Origin: Candidatus Nitrotoga sp. LAW | GTDB taxonomy: Bacteria; Pseudomonadota; Gammaproteobacteria; Burkholderiales; Gallionellaceae | Assembly (NCBI GenBank): GCA_003402315.1 | Contig: QFXI01000022.1 | Coordinates: forward strand, 1 to 64,000 | Direction of reading: 5' to 3' | Length of the DNA: 64,000 bases | Shown here: piece after piece, positions 47,850 to 57,973 of the stretch | How the letters are laid out: each line of letters opens with the position of its first letter | Numbering within the stretch: position 1 is the first letter of the stretch | Notes under the pieces: model-generated | The model's database searches: none | What the model was told of the DNA's origin: nothing | The model's input: the letters and a program-made list of their open reading frames with translations, nothing else | Translations under genes and position numbers: made by a program

Positions 47850-49205
47850 TTATTGCCCCGCCACCATCATATTTTCAACCAAAATAGAACCACATTGCCG
47901 TGATCCCCGCACCAGCACATCATTACCCACCGCCGCAATATGCGTGTACATATCTTTCAAATTGCCGGCGATGGTGATTTCTTCTACCGGATATTGGATT
48001 TCTCCGTTTTCCACCCAGAAGCCCGCTGCGCCGCGCGAATAGTCTCCGGTGATGTGATTTACACCCTGTCCGAGCAGTTCGGTGACCAGCAGGCCACGGC
48101 CCATTTTCTTTAGCAGGCCGTTAAAATCCAATTCGCCAGGGCGCAGGATGAGATTGTGATTGCCGCCTGCATTGCCGGTTGTTTCCATACCCAGTTTGCG
48201 CGCGGAATAGGTGCCGAGAAAATAGCCGTGCAGTACGCCATTTTCAACGATGGTGCGGCGCTGCGTTTTTACGCCTTCGCCATCGAACGCGCTGCTGGCC
48301 AGGCCACGGGGAATGTCGGGTATATCATCAATACAGATGTTGGATGAAAATACCGGTTTGTCTAAGTAGTCGAGCAGAAAGGAGGATTTTCGGTACAGGC
48401 TGCCGCCGCTCACTGCACCGACAAAATGGCCGAGCAAGCTGGCGGCTATTGGCGCCTCGAATAGTACGGGCACTTGCATGGTATCGAGCTTGCGGGCATT
48501 GAGCCGCCGTACGGCGCGTTCTGCCGCGATTTGGCCGACTTTTTCCGCTGCCACCAGATCGCTTGAGGCACGCGCTTCGCTATACCAGTAATCGCGTTGC
48601 ATGGTGTCGTCCTTGCCAGCGATGACGGCGCAGCTGATGCCATGGCGTGAGGTAGGATAACCACCGATAAAGCCCAAGCTGTTGGCATACACAAATTGGG
48701 ATTCATGTATGTTTACCGTGGCGCCTTCTGAATTGTCGATCCGCTTATCGGTATTAAATGCAGCTTGCTCACAGGTCTTGGCTAGCTCAATTGCGCCTTC
48801 CACGTCCAGCAACCAGGGATGGTACAGGTCTAAATCGGGAAATTCGGTGGCCAACATATCTTTTTCGGGCAACCCGGCGCAGTCGTCACTGGCGGTGTGG
48901 CGCGCAATGGAAAGGGCGGCATCCACCGTGTCGCGTACTGCCTGTGGCGAGAAATCGGAAGTGTTGGCATTGCCGCGCCGCTGATCGATGTAGACGGTAA
49001 TACCAAGACCTTTGTCACGATTGTATTCTATGGTTTCGACTTCACCTTGACGCACAGTAACGGCCTGCCCGAAACCATCTGATACTTCCACTGCGGAGGC
49101 GGTCGCCCCTTGGTGATTGGCATATTCAAGCATGTCCCGCGCAATCTGGCGCAAGGTGTCAGCGGAATGGGAAAAACGATGTTCGGTTGGTGTAATGTCA
49201 TTCAT
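47850..49205 (-). CDS. pmbA: Metalloprotease-family protein PmbA (TldE)
   Basis: Subunit of the TldD–TldE (PmbA) zinc protease that processes peptides such as microcin B17 and degrades unfolded peptides in E. coli. About 451 residues with characteristic segments SDGFGQAVTVRQGEVETIEYNRDKGLGITVY and GNAGGNHNLILRPGELDF, and GDYSRGAAGFWVENGEIQYPVEEITIAGNL at the end. TldE lacks the HExxxH motif of TldD, as here. An upstream in-frame codon at 49238 exists; ATG 49205 gives MNDITPTEHRFSHS. Divergent from darP, the usual betaproteobacterial arrangement. tldD is not in the window. Confidence 0.94.
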   Translation of the reverse strand: MNDITPTEHRFSHSADTLRQIARDMLEYANHQGATASAVEVSDGFGQAVTVRQGEVETIEYNRDKGLGITVYIDQRRGNANTSDFSPQAVRDTVDAALSIARHTASDDCAGLPEKDMLATEFPDLDLYHPWLLDVEGAIELAKTCEQAAFNTDKRIDNSEGATVNIHESQFVYANSLGFIGGYPTSRHGISCAVIAGKDDTMQRDYWYSEARASSDLVAAEKVGQIAAERAVRRLNARKLDTMQVPVLFEAPIAASLLGHFVGAVSGGSLYRKSSFLLDYLDKPVFSSNICIDDIPDIPRGLASSAFDGEGVKTQRRTIVENGVLHGYFLGTYSARKLGMETTGNAGGNHNLILRPGELDFNGLLKKMGRGLLVTELLGQGVNHITGDYSRGAAGFWVENGEIQYPVEEITIAGNLKDMYTHIAAVGNDVLVRGSRQCGSILVENMMVAGQ

Positions 49206-49266
49206 AAGGATAACGCTTTCATGGGAAAGCGTTATCATAACAATATCTATTTATAATTTCGCACCT

Positions 49267-49797
49267 ATGCACCACTACAATGATAATCCCGAAGAATTAA
49301 ATTTGCCACCCAGCAAGACCAAGATCAAGCAGCAGATGCATGATCTGCAGGATATCGGTGAGCAATTGGCTGGACTCAGTATCGACAAACTGAAACAAAT
49401 GGATTTGCCGGAAAGCTTGTTTGACGCCCTCCGCGAGATGAAGCGCATCAATAAATTTGGCGCGCAACGGCGGCAAATGCAATACATTGGCAGGTTAATG
49501 CGCGACGTGGAACCCGCGCCCATCATCGCCAAGCTGGAAGCGTGGAGCGGCAAATCGCATCAACATATCGCTTGGTTGCATCAGCTGGAGCGATGGCGGG
49601 ACCGTCTGCTGGAAAGCGATACAGCATTAACCGAGTTGCTCGCTGATCATCCCGAAGCGGATGCACAAAGGCTGCGGGCGCTGGTTCGGAATGCAATCAA
49701 GGAAAAAGAACTGGCAAAACCGCCGAAGAATTATCGTGAAATTTTCCAGGTATTACGTGAAATTCTGCCGGAGCCAACTTCCCAAGCACCCGAATAA
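49267..49797 (+). CDS. darP: Ribosome-associated protein DarP (DUF615, YjgA)
   Basis: A 176-residue helical protein that in E. coli binds late 50S assembly intermediates. The conserved core is PSKTKIKQQMHDLQDIGEQLAGLS ... REMKRINKFGAQRRQMQYIGRLMRDVE ... RWRDRLLESD. The longer frame from 49117 overlaps the divergent pmbA; ATG 49267 fits the family. Position opposite pmbA supports the call. Confidence 0.93.
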   Translation: MHHYNDNPEELNLPPSKTKIKQQMHDLQDIGEQLAGLSIDKLKQMDLPESLFDALREMKRINKFGAQRRQMQYIGRLMRDVEPAPIIAKLEAWSGKSHQHIAWLHQLERWRDRLLESDTALTELLADHPEADAQRLRALVRNAIKEKELAKPPKNYREIFQVLREILPEPTSQAPE

Positions 49798-49833
49798 GTT
49801 CATCTACCATTTTAAGATGCGCAATATCAAACC

Positions 49834-50508
49834 ATGAATAGTGTTCTATCACATATCACTCTTGAAACCGGGAAGTCCCCCCAGCACAGCATTATCTGGC
49901 TGCATGGCTTGGGCGCTGACGGCGAGGATTTTGTTTCCATTGCGGAAGAAATGAACCTGCCGGTAGCGGTGCGCTACCTGTTTCCGCATGCGCCTAAACA
50001 GCCAGTCACCATCAATGGCGGTGTCATCATGCGCGCATGGTATGACATCATGGCTTCGAATATGGTCGCCCAACAAGATGCAAAGGGTATCCGCGCTTCA
50101 CAAGCCGCTATTGAAGCGCTTATTGCACAGGAAAAGCAGCGTGGCATTGTTACAGATCATATTTTTCTTGCGGGCTTCTCACAAGGCGGAGCCATTGCGC
50201 TGCATACCGGTTTGCGCCATGCGTCCCGCCTGGGCGGTATTGTTGCACTATCCACCTATCTCCCGCTGGCCGAAACATTGTCGAGTGAAGCCAGCGTAGC
50301 TGCCCTCAATACCCCGATTTTCATGGCACACGGCCATAGTGACCCGATAGTGCCTTATGCGCGAGGGAAATCTTCGGCGGATGAATTAAAAAAACGGGGA
50401 TATCAGGTAGAGTGGCGTGAATATGGCATGCCACATTCGGTATGCGCGGAAGAAGTGCGGGACATCCAGACTTGGCTGACACACAAATTAAATTCTAAAC
50501 TTCTTTAA
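49834..50508 (+). CDS. Alpha/beta-hydrolase carboxylesterase (phospholipase/carboxylesterase family)
   Basis: A 224-residue cytoplasmic serine hydrolase related to EstB and acyl-protein thioesterases. Visible are the oxyanion-hole start IIWLHGLGADGEDF, the nucleophile elbow GFSQGGA, the acid GHSDPIVPY and the histidine in GMPHSVC. Physiological substrate is not known. It follows darP after 36 bp in the same direction, and precedes aat by 73 bp. Confidence 0.88.
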   Translation: MNSVLSHITLETGKSPQHSIIWLHGLGADGEDFVSIAEEMNLPVAVRYLFPHAPKQPVTINGGVIMRAWYDIMASNMVAQQDAKGIRASQAAIEALIAQEKQRGIVTDHIFLAGFSQGGAIALHTGLRHASRLGGIVALSTYLPLAETLSSEASVAALNTPIFMAHGHSDPIVPYARGKSSADELKKRGYQVEWREYGMPHSVCAEEVRDIQTWLTHKLNSKLL

Positions 50509-50581
50509 ACCTTGATTTGCGGGCATCTGTCAGGCAGCTTGCCCGCTTACACCACTTCACGCTGCTGGCTCGTTACCGAAG

Positions 50582-51280
50582 ATGATCACGTGGTTAAATA
50601 ATGGCGCTCCCTTTCCACCTGTAGAGCAGGCATTGTTCAAGCCCAATGGCTTGCTGGCTGCGGGGGGGAGCCTGTCTGCATGCCGTCTGCTGGATGCCTA
50701 CCGGCAAGGCATCTTCCCTTGGTTCAATACAGGGGAACCCATACTTTGGTGGAGCCCAGATCCACGCATGGTGCTGATTCCCGAGGAGTTCAAGATTTCA
50801 CGGTCGCTACGCAAGACCTTACGCGATAAGCGCTATGAAGTTCGTACTGATAGCGCTTTCGAACACGTAATGCGTGCCTGCGCCGCACCGCGCGGCGAGC
50901 AGGCGGGAACATGGATACATGACGACATGATTGCCGCTTATACCGAGCTGCATCAAATGGGCGTAGCGCACTCGGTGGAGACGTGGGTGAATGGTGATCT
51001 GGTGGGTGGGCTGTATGGCATTAGTATTGGGCGCATGTTTTATGGCGAGTCAATGTTTAGCCATGCCACTGATGCATCCAAGATTGCGCTCGCTCACCTT
51101 ACCGCACAATTACAGCGCTGGGGGTATGGCATGATCGACTGCCAGATGAACACACCGCACCTTGCCTCGCTCGGCGCACGTGAAATCCCGCGTGCAGAAT
51201 TTATGCTGCGCTTAAAAGAATTGATACACTATCCAGACACTCCGCTTAAATGGCAGTTCGACCATGAACATGTTGCATGA
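50582..51280 (+). CDS. aat: Leucyl/phenylalanyl-tRNA–protein transferase
   Basis: Transfers Leu or Phe from aminoacyl-tRNA to proteins with N-terminal Lys or Arg, marking them for ClpAP through ClpS. The 232 residues contain the signature [42 protein letters not shown] and [19 protein letters not shown]. Its end overlaps the bpt start by 17 bp, so the two N-degron transferases are translated together; pyrD follows immediately. Confidence 0.96.
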   Translation: MITWLNNGAPFPPVEQALFKPNGLLAAGGSLSACRLLDAYRQGIFPWFNTGEPILWWSPDPRMVLIPEEFKISRSLRKTLRDKRYEVRTDSAFEHVMRACAAPRGEQAGTWIHDDMIAAYTELHQMGVAHSVETWVNGDLVGGLYGISIGRMFYGESMFSHATDASKIALAHLTAQLQRWGYGMIDCQMNTPHLASLGAREIPRAEFMLRLKELIHYPDTPLKWQFDHEHVA

Positions 51281-51998
51281 TATTCCGCTATCGACGCTGC
51301 AGCTTTACCTTACAGCCCCGTATTCGTGCAGCTACCTGCCGGATCGGCCAGCACGCTCACAGGTTGCCACGCCCAGCTGTCTGATTACCCCGGCTACATA
51401 TTCGGAATTGGTGCGGCACGGCTTCCGCCGGAGCGGAACGGTTACCTACAGGCCACGCTGTGATGCCTGCCAAGCTTGCATTCCAGTACGTGTCGAAGTG
51501 GCATCGTTCGCGCCCAACCGCACCCAGCGCCGCTCCAGGCAACGCCACATCGGCTTGGAGACATCTTTGCATGCATTGAGGGACAAGGAGGAATATTTTG
51601 TTTTGTATCAACGTTATCAAAGGGAGCGGCATCCTGATGGCGGCATGAAAAATGACAGTCGGGACCAATACCGCAACTTTTTGCTGCAAAGCCATATTGA
51701 TTCCACTCTGGTGGAGTTCCGCGAAAATGGGGTGCTGCGCATGGTGAGCATCATCGATATTCTCGATGATGGGCTGTCCTCGGTTTATACGTTTTATGAA
51801 CCGAATGTGGCGCAAGCCAGCTTTGGCACCTACAACGTCCTGTGGCAGATCGATCTGTGCCGGAAATTGCAACTGGACTACTTGTATCTGGGTTACTGGA
51901 TAGAGGGGAGCGAAAAAATGGCATACAAAGCCAACTTCCGTCCACTGCAAGGGCTTATCGAAGGCAACTGGCAAGCGCTCCCAACCCACAGGCCGTGA
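51264..51998 (+). CDS. bpt: Aspartate/glutamate leucyltransferase (Bpt)
   Basis: Adds Leu to proteins with N-terminal Asp or Glu, the second N-degron enzyme. The 244 residues carry an N-terminal cysteine pair segment ([17 protein letters not shown]), [25 protein letters not shown], and the GNAT-like half with [24 protein letters not shown] and [20 protein letters not shown]. Two ATGs (51264, 51270) are possible. Overlap with aat and the one-base spacing to pyrD indicate an operon. Confidence 0.94.
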   Translation: MNMLHDIPLSTLQLYLTAPYSCSYLPDRPARSQVATPSCLITPATYSELVRHGFRRSGTVTYRPRCDACQACIPVRVEVASFAPNRTQRRSRQRHIGLETSLHALRDKEEYFVLYQRYQRERHPDGGMKNDSRDQYRNFLLQSHIDSTLVEFRENGVLRMVSIIDILDDGLSSVYTFYEPNVAQASFGTYNVLWQIDLCRKLQLDYLYLGYWIEGSEKMAYKANFRPLQGLIEGNWQALPTHRP

Positions 51999-51999
51999 C

Positions 52000-53025
52000 A
52001 TGTATCTGCTGATCCGACCGTTACTTTTTTCCTTTAATCCAGAAACTGCCCACCACATTACGCTGGATGCGTTGCAGTGTGCCTATCGGCTTAGCCTGTT
52101 GCCGCTGATGGTCAAACATCCGGTAGACAATCCACAAAAAGTGATGGGCCTGACCTTTCCCAACCCGGTCGGGTTGGCCGCAGGATTAGACAAAAATGGT
52201 GATTACATCGATGCGCTGGCCGCACTGGGTTTTGGCTTCATCGAGATCGGGACGGTCACGCCCCGCGCCCAAGAAGGCAACCCTAAGCCGCGCTTGTTCC
52301 GCCTGTCTGAGGCGCAGGCTATCATCAACCGCATGGGGTTCAACAACCACGGCGTGGATGCACTTATTGAAAACGTAAAATGCGCAAATTTTCGTGGTAT
52401 TTTGGGTATCAACATCGGCAAAAATTTTGATACGCCGATTGAACATGCCGCCGCTGATTACTTGATCGGATTACGGCGTGTGTACGCCTATGCCAGTTAT
52501 GTCGCCATTAATATTTCTTCGCCGAACACCAAGAATTTGCGCCAATTGCAAGGGGGGGATGAGCTGGATGCGTTACTCACGCAACTTAAAGCGGAGCAGG
52601 AAAAGTTGGCTGATTTGCATGGTAAATATGTTCCTTTGGCGTTAAAAATAGCCCCTGATCTTGATAGTGAACAAATCCGCCAGATTGCGGTACTTTTGCA
52701 ACGGCACCGCATTGACGGTGTGATCGCCACCAATACAACGCTAACGCGTACAGGTGTCGAACATCTTACGCAGAATACAGAGACAGGCGGATTGAGCGGT
52801 GTGCCAGTGCGTGACAGATCTACCGCCGTTATCCGTGAACTTGCCACCGCATTACAAGGATCTCTGCCTATTATTGGTGTAGGCGGTATCTTGAGCGGAA
52901 AAGATGCAGCGGAAAAAATAGGCGCTGGCGCTGCACTAATACAGATTTACAGTGGATTGATTTATCGCGGTCCTGGGTTAGTCAATGAATGTGTTAAAGC
53001 GACTAGGAGCTTGCAACATAGCTAA
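52000..53025 (+). CDS. pyrD: Dihydroorotate dehydrogenase (quinone), class 2
   Basis: Membrane-associated FMN enzyme oxidising dihydroorotate in pyrimidine synthesis with quinone as acceptor. The 341 residues start with the amphipathic membrane-binding helix [19 protein letters not shown] that marks class 2, followed by [19 protein letters not shown], the catalytic-serine segment [14 protein letters not shown], and phosphate-binding VGGILSG. It begins one base after the bpt stop, so it is expected to be co-translated with aat–bpt. Confidence 0.97.
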   Translation: MYLLIRPLLFSFNPETAHHITLDALQCAYRLSLLPLMVKHPVDNPQKVMGLTFPNPVGLAAGLDKNGDYIDALAALGFGFIEIGTVTPRAQEGNPKPRLFRLSEAQAIINRMGFNNHGVDALIENVKCANFRGILGINIGKNFDTPIEHAAADYLIGLRRVYAYASYVAINISSPNTKNLRQLQGGDELDALLTQLKAEQEKLADLHGKYVPLALKIAPDLDSEQIRQIAVLLQRHRIDGVIATNTTLTRTGVEHLTQNTETGGLSGVPVRDRSTAVIRELATALQGSLPIIGVGGILSGKDAAEKIGAGAALIQIYSGLIYRGPGLVNECVKATRSLQHS

Positions 53026-53275
53026 CGGGATAACCGGCATAGGCAAGCCTGATTCCTTCGTGCAAATTAATTTGTACTTCGGCCTGATCCAACGTTTCTT
53101 CGACATGCTCCCGTATGCTTCATGCGTTGATCTTGCCAAGATCATTAGCGAAGATAGCGCTAGGTTAAAACTAGAGTTATGATGGTTTCATACTACATGA
53201 GTTTTGCTGTTGGGTTATTTCCCTGCCAAGAGCCGATATAATCCTAACTATGCCCTTTATACAATTCCGCACTCC

Positions 53276-55579
53276 ATGACTTCCCGCTGGTGGTTCTATT
53301 CGGTTATAGCTGGTCTCGCCCTCATCATCACACCACTGTTGTTGCTGATGTTTGCGGCAATGGTGGTCTACCCTACGCTGCCTTCGCTTGAAGCACTGAC
53401 TGACTATCGGCCTAAAATTCCGCTCCGTGTATACAGCGCGGAGGGCGTCTTGATCGGCGAATTCGGGGAGGAACGTCGTGCGCTGGTCAAGATCGACGAA
53501 GTCCCCGATTTGATGAAAAAAGCCGTTCTCGCAGCGGAAGATGATCGGTTTTATGAGCACGGCGGAGTGGATTACATGGGCGTATTGCGCGCCACTTATA
53601 ACAATTTTACCTCGGGCGGCGTCAAGCAAGGAGCCAGCACGATCACCATGCAAGTGGCACGTAATTTTTTCCTGACCAAAGAGAAGAAATTATCGCGAAA
53701 ATTTAACGAAGTGTTGCTTGCCATCAAGATCGAACACAACCTGAGTAAGGATGAAATCCTCCAGCTTTATATTAATCATATCTATCTTGGTCAACGTGCC
53801 TATGGCTTTGCTGCTGCCGCGCAAGGCTATTTTGGCAAAAACCTAGACCAACTTGGCGTAGCTGAGTTTGCTATGTTGGCGGGTTTACCCAAGGCTCCTT
53901 CCATTTATAATCCAGTGGTCAATCCCAAGCGTGCCAAATTGCGCCAAACCTATGTGTTGCGCCGCATGCATGAGCTGGGTTTTATTGACATTCCGCAACA
54001 AGAAGCGGCACTGCATCAACCTTTGATGGTGAAACGCAGCTATCAAGAATTTGCAGGTAAAGCTGATTATCTGGCGGAAATGGTTAGGCAAGAGGTATTC
54101 AAACGCTATCAGGATGACACTTATACACAAGGTATCAAGGTCTATACAACCATCCGTCAACAAGACCAGGCAACAGCCTATGAAGCGCTGCGCAAAGGTG
54201 TGCTGGAATATGACCGACGCCATGGTTACCGCGGCCCGGAAGGCTATATTGATCTTCAAAAAGGGAATTCTGAAGAAGAGTTGGAAGAAGCGCTACAGGA
54301 TATTGCTGATAGTGATGACATGATACCCGCCGTAGTACTTGCAGCAAATCCTAAAGGTATCCGCGCTTACAGCAAGGGAGGGGCCATCGCCAAAATTAGC
54401 GGTGAAGGACTGAAATTTGCGCTACCTTATATGAACGATAAGACTGCACTGAACCGGCGCTTACGTGTCGGTTCACTAATCCATGTGCAGAAGGACGAGA
54501 AGAACAATTGGAAGATTGTCCAGCTACCGCAAGTGGAAGCGGCATTCGTTTCAGCCAGTCCGCGAAATGGAGCGATTTACGCGTTGGTAGGCGGTTTTGA
54601 TTTCAACCGCAACCAATTTAACCACGTAACCCAGGCATGGAGGCAGCCCGGTTCCAGCTTCAAACCATTCATTTATTCCGCCGCATTGGAAAAGGGCCTG
54701 ACCCCTGCCTCTGTTATTGATGACGCTCCCTTAGTGATTGATGCGGCAGAGACAGGCAGTGAGGCTTGGGAGCCGAAAAACTACGATGGGGTATTTGAAG
54801 GTCCCATGCGCATGAGGCAAGCGCTGGTCAAATCCAAAAATATGGTCTCGATTCGCATTCTGCAAACTATCACGCCGCAATACGCACAAGACTACATCAC
54901 TAAATTTGGCTTTGACGCAGCCAAGCACCCCCCGTACCTCACTATGGCATTAGGTGCCGGTTCGGTTACGCCCATGCAAATGCTGACGGGTTATTCTGTC
55001 TTCGCCAATGGCGGTTTCCGCATCGCCCCCTATTTCATCCAGCGCATTGAGGATAGCAATGGCAAAGTGCTACACCAAGCCACGCCCGTTGTGGCCGGAG
55101 AAACCGCCCAGCAGGTTATAGATGTACGTAATGCCTACACTATGGTCAGTATGATGCAAGACGTGGTGCAACATGGCACAGCTTTTCGCGCCATGCAATT
55201 GGGCCGCCACGATTTAGCGGGCAAGACCGGTACTACAAACGATGCAATGGATGCTTGGTTCAGCGGCTTCCATCCCACTGTGGTAGGGATTACCTGGGTT
55301 GGTTTCGATAACCCGCACAGTCTGGGCGAGAGGGAAACCGGAGGCGGGGCTGCATTACCCATTTGGATGGATTACATGGGGAAAACACTCAAAAAAGTTC
55401 CTGAAGTTACCTACACCATGCCGGAAAACATGGTGGCTGCGCGCATTAACAACGATGGACAGCGGAATGAAGCTGGTGAGTTAGTGGAATATTTTTACCA
55501 AGAAAATTTGCCGCCAGAGCAAATTGTTCCGCAACCGGAAAAGTCACTTATCGAAACAATCATCGATCACGTATTTTAA
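53276..55579 (+). CDS. mrcA: Penicillin-binding protein 1a
   Basis: Bifunctional inner-membrane peptidoglycan synthase. In about 767 residues: one N-terminal membrane helix, the glycosyltransferase domain with catalytic ALAAEDDRFYEHGGVDYMG-like motif and GASTITMQVARNFFLT, an OB-like insertion, and the transpeptidase with active serine in PGSSFKP, SKN and KTGTTND. The longer frame from 53204 lacks a good ribosome-binding site; ATG 53276 (MTSRWWFYSV) gives the normal short cytoplasmic end. The pilMNOPQ genes often divergent to it are not here. Confidence 0.94.
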   Translation: MTSRWWFYSVIAGLALIITPLLLLMFAAMVVYPTLPSLEALTDYRPKIPLRVYSAEGVLIGEFGEERRALVKIDEVPDLMKKAVLAAEDDRFYEHGGVDYMGVLRATYNNFTSGGVKQGASTITMQVARNFFLTKEKKLSRKFNEVLLAIKIEHNLSKDEILQLYINHIYLGQRAYGFAAAAQGYFGKNLDQLGVAEFAMLAGLPKAPSIYNPVVNPKRAKLRQTYVLRRMHELGFIDIPQQEAALHQPLMVKRSYQEFAGKADYLAEMVRQEVFKRYQDDTYTQGIKVYTTIRQQDQATAYEALRKGVLEYDRRHGYRGPEGYIDLQKGNSEEELEEALQDIADSDDMIPAVVLAANPKGIRAYSKGGAIAKISGEGLKFALPYMNDKTALNRRLRVGSLIHVQKDEKNNWKIVQLPQVEAAFVSASPRNGAIYALVGGFDFNRNQFNHVTQAWRQPGSSFKPFIYSAALEKGLTPASVIDDAPLVIDAAETGSEAWEPKNYDGVFEGPMRMRQALVKSKNMVSIRILQTITPQYAQDYITKFGFDAAKHPPYLTMALGAGSVTPMQMLTGYSVFANGGFRIAPYFIQRIEDSNGKVLHQATPVVAGETAQQVIDVRNAYTMVSMMQDVVQHGTAFRAMQLGRHDLAGKTGTTNDAMDAWFSGFHPTVVGITWVGFDNPHSLGERETGGGAALPIWMDYMGKTLKKVPEVTYTMPENMVAARINNDGQRNEAGELVEYFYQENLPPEQIVPQPEKSLIETIIDHVF

Positions 55580-55585
55580 TTTGAC

Positions 55586-56197
55586 ATGAGTAAAGATCGT
55601 GTACATCGGCGCGACCTGATGCGTGAACAGCTCGCTCATCACGCTGCGCGTCTAATGGCCGAAGGTGGCATTACTGATTATGCGTTTGCTAAACGCAAGG
55701 CTGCCAAGCAAATGGGTGCGGAAGATACCCAACACTTGCCCAGCAATGATGAAGTTGAAATGGCGTTGCGCAGTTTCCGTGCGTTGTATCAGAGTGAAAG
55801 CCATCCCCTTGTCCTGCATCACTTGCGTCAGCAAGCGCTCGACACTATGCAATTATTGGAGTCCTTCCATCCATTTCTTACGGGTTCTGTGTTGAACGGC
55901 ACGGCAGGCGAGCAATCAGACATTAACCTTTTGGTTTATTCCGATGACGAAAAGGCCGTGATGATGTTCCTGCTCAAGCATAATCTGCCTTTTGAAGGCG
56001 GTGAATGGTCCGTACATCTGACAGGCAGGCAACAAACTGTGCCCAGCTTTACGCTGAAAACTGAAGCTGGCGTACCGGTGAATATCGCAATACTGCCTGA
56101 AAATGCAAGGTTCAGTGGCAGCCGTAAGATGGGGAGGCAAGCGGATATAGCGGCGGTGAAACGGTTGCTTGAAGATGGACGCGTGAATGATGAATAG
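55586..56197 (+). CDS. Nucleotidyltransferase-like protein
   Basis: A 203-residue protein. The N-terminal third is a helical, basic region (AHHAARLMAEGGITDYAFAKRKAAKQMG). The middle contains LTGSVLNGTAGEQSDINLLVY, the GSxxxGxxxxxSDID-like pattern of the nucleotidyltransferase fold with an acidic D near the metal site; the second aspartate is replaced by asparagine (DIN), so activity is uncertain. Substrate is unknown. It starts six bases after mrcA and may be co-transcribed. Confidence 0.75.
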   Translation: MSKDRVHRRDLMREQLAHHAARLMAEGGITDYAFAKRKAAKQMGAEDTQHLPSNDEVEMALRSFRALYQSESHPLVLHHLRQQALDTMQLLESFHPFLTGSVLNGTAGEQSDINLLVYSDDEKAVMMFLLKHNLPFEGGEWSVHLTGRQQTVPSFTLKTEAGVPVNIAILPENARFSGSRKMGRQADIAAVKRLLEDGRVNDE

Positions 56198-56231
56198 ATA
56201 CTTTGCATCGTCCGCAATGATAATTGCTGCC

Positions 56232-56247
56232 GCACTTCAAACTTGAA
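56232..56247. repeat. Sixteen-base match to the IS30 gene end
   Basis: GCACTTCAAACTTGAA here is identical to 101-116 at the 3' end of the IS30-family transposase fragment. It lies in the 57-bp gap between the nucleotidyltransferase-like gene and convergent mltA. It could be a relic of an IS30 end; the match is short. Confidence 0.35.
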
Positions 56248-56254
56248 CGTATCC

Positions 56255-57475
56255 TTAATTTAACGTTGGTTCCCCGCCTTTCGGAAACAACACCCATAAC
56301 CGCCCTTGCTGCTTCATTTTGCCCGCTTGTGCCCCCGCAGTTTCGCCAAATCCCCAGAAAAAATCTGCGCGCACCGCGCCCTTGATGGCTCCCCCCGTGT
56401 CTTGCGCCAGCATCAAACGGTTGAGTGGTACGCTATCATTGGGATAGGTCGTAGCAAGAAAGACCGGCGCACCCAGCGGGATGGTGTGCGGATCTACGGC
56501 AATACTGTATTCATTAGTAAGTGGCACGCCCAATGCACCCAACGGTGCAGACAGGCTATCCGGCAATTCGCGTAAAAATACGTAGCTTGGATTTTGTGCC
56601 AATAATCTGTTAATTTTATCTGGATTTTTCTCGGCCCATATCTTAATGCCCTGCATGGAGGCTTCTTCGAGCTTAAGTTCGCCTGTTTCAACCAGCTTCT
56701 TGCCGATGGACATGTAAGGGTGGCCGTTTTGGTCCGCATATCCGACCTTTACCTGCTGGCCATCGGGTAATTCAATGCGTCCAGAGCCTTGTATTTGCAG
56801 AAAAAATAACTCAATTGCATTTTCCACCCAGAACAATTCATTCCCCATCAGCGCACTGGCCCCGGTTCCGGCATCAATCTCTGCACGGTTGTAGTAGGGC
56901 ACAATGCGTTTGCCCTGTAAGCGGCCACGTAGGCGCAGATCTTTGAGTTGCGGATAAACTGCGCCTAAATCGACCGTAAGTAAATCATTCGGCGCGGCAT
57001 ACAGGGGATATTGGAAGCGCGGAGTCTTGGAACGGCTACCCTTGAGTAAAGGCTCGTAATAGCCGGTAATTATTCCTAGCTCGCTACCGTCCGGATTGAG
57101 CAGTTGATAAGGGGTAAACCATTCTTCATAAAACGCACGCAGCGTAGCATTGTCATTAACCCCCAATTGTTCGGCTTGAACACATACCTCCTGCCAGTGT
57201 GGCTTGTTTCTCAGCACACGACAGCTTTGCAGAAATGCAGTTTGGGAGGGTGCAAGGTCGAGAGCTTGCCAATCCGGCAGCATCTCCCACTTACTCACAA
57301 TAAACAAGGGGGCAGATAATCCTGTTATGGGTGCTGGCACCACTTTGGGAGGCAGTAAAACTGGTTGGGGAGGTGGCACGACGGGCGGCTTGGATAAAAT
57401 TGAGCAGGCGTTAAGAAATACGCTCAGTACCAAAGCCAGCCATTTTTTATTTATTTTAAAATGATGTCTCTTCAT
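56255..57475 (-). CDS. mltA: Membrane-bound lytic murein transglycosylase A
   Basis: Outer-membrane lipoprotein that cleaves glycan strands, forming 1,6-anhydromuropeptides (later handled by AmpD, also here). The 406 residues have a signal with lipobox FLNAC, the MltA domain with GYYEPLLKGSRSKTPRFQYPLYA and IQGSGRIELPDGQQVKVGYADQNGHPY, and the C-terminal 3D domain LAQDTGGAIKGAVRADFFWG with catalytic aspartate. Length is normal. Monocistronic. Confidence 0.95.
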   Translation of the reverse strand: MKRHHFKINKKWLALVLSVFLNACSILSKPPVVPPPQPVLLPPKVVPAPITGLSAPLFIVSKWEMLPDWQALDLAPSQTAFLQSCRVLRNKPHWQEVCVQAEQLGVNDNATLRAFYEEWFTPYQLLNPDGSELGIITGYYEPLLKGSRSKTPRFQYPLYAAPNDLLTVDLGAVYPQLKDLRLRGRLQGKRIVPYYNRAEIDAGTGASALMGNELFWVENAIELFFLQIQGSGRIELPDGQQVKVGYADQNGHPYMSIGKKLVETGELKLEEASMQGIKIWAEKNPDKINRLLAQNPSYVFLRELPDSLSAPLGALGVPLTNEYSIAVDPHTIPLGAPVFLATTYPNDSVPLNRLMLAQDTGGAIKGAVRADFFWGFGETAGAQAGKMKQQGRLWVLFPKGGEPTLN

Positions 57476-57973
57476 GGGCGAATATTTTTATAAATTCTGT
57501 TTAGTTGGCTGATTTTCAGACGACTCCTGAGGGTTTTCACGTAAAAGCAACTGATTTCTGGAAAATGGCGGGTCTGGAATTATTACCTGTGCATAGAGAG
57601 GTTTGATTCAATGGCACGTTGTTATGATACTACGCGGTACAGATAAGCTCCCTTCTTTAAGCTCTTCAGCTATTGGATATTTCTAAAAAATGTCGGTAAA
57701 TCGCACGGTACGGAAGCTTGAAGAAGATCGAAAAAGTATTGTAATGCCAGTGCAGTGCTGTACGTTAATTAGAATTTAGGGCACCTCTAAATAAATACTG
57801 AAAAAATGATTTCAAAAATAAATTCCGTCAAGAATGCGGCGCTGCACTATCCTTTTGTAATGCGCGTGGGGTTGGGGTGGGTAAATAGGTGATGGAATAA
57901 ATGGTTATAATAAGTGGTGAAGGATTGGGTTTTATTTTATTCAGCCCAAGCTACCGCGTTCAAAACACCTCCA
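57476..57973. other. Intergenic region with a solitary element end
   Basis: About 500 bp without a gene. It contains a left-end repeat GGGCACCTCT at 57779 preceded by TTTA, the same insertion context as the complete element at 38976. Nothing else was recognised. Confidence 0.5.
57779..57800 (+). repeat. Left-end fragment of GGGCAYCTCT-ended element
   Basis: TTTA-GGGCACCTCTAAATAAATACTG resembles the left terminus of the 38976-39116 element (GGGCATCTCTAAAAATTCAG), with the same TTTA outside. No matching right end was found before the next gene, so this is a one-ended remnant or the border of a diverged element. Confidence 0.5.
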
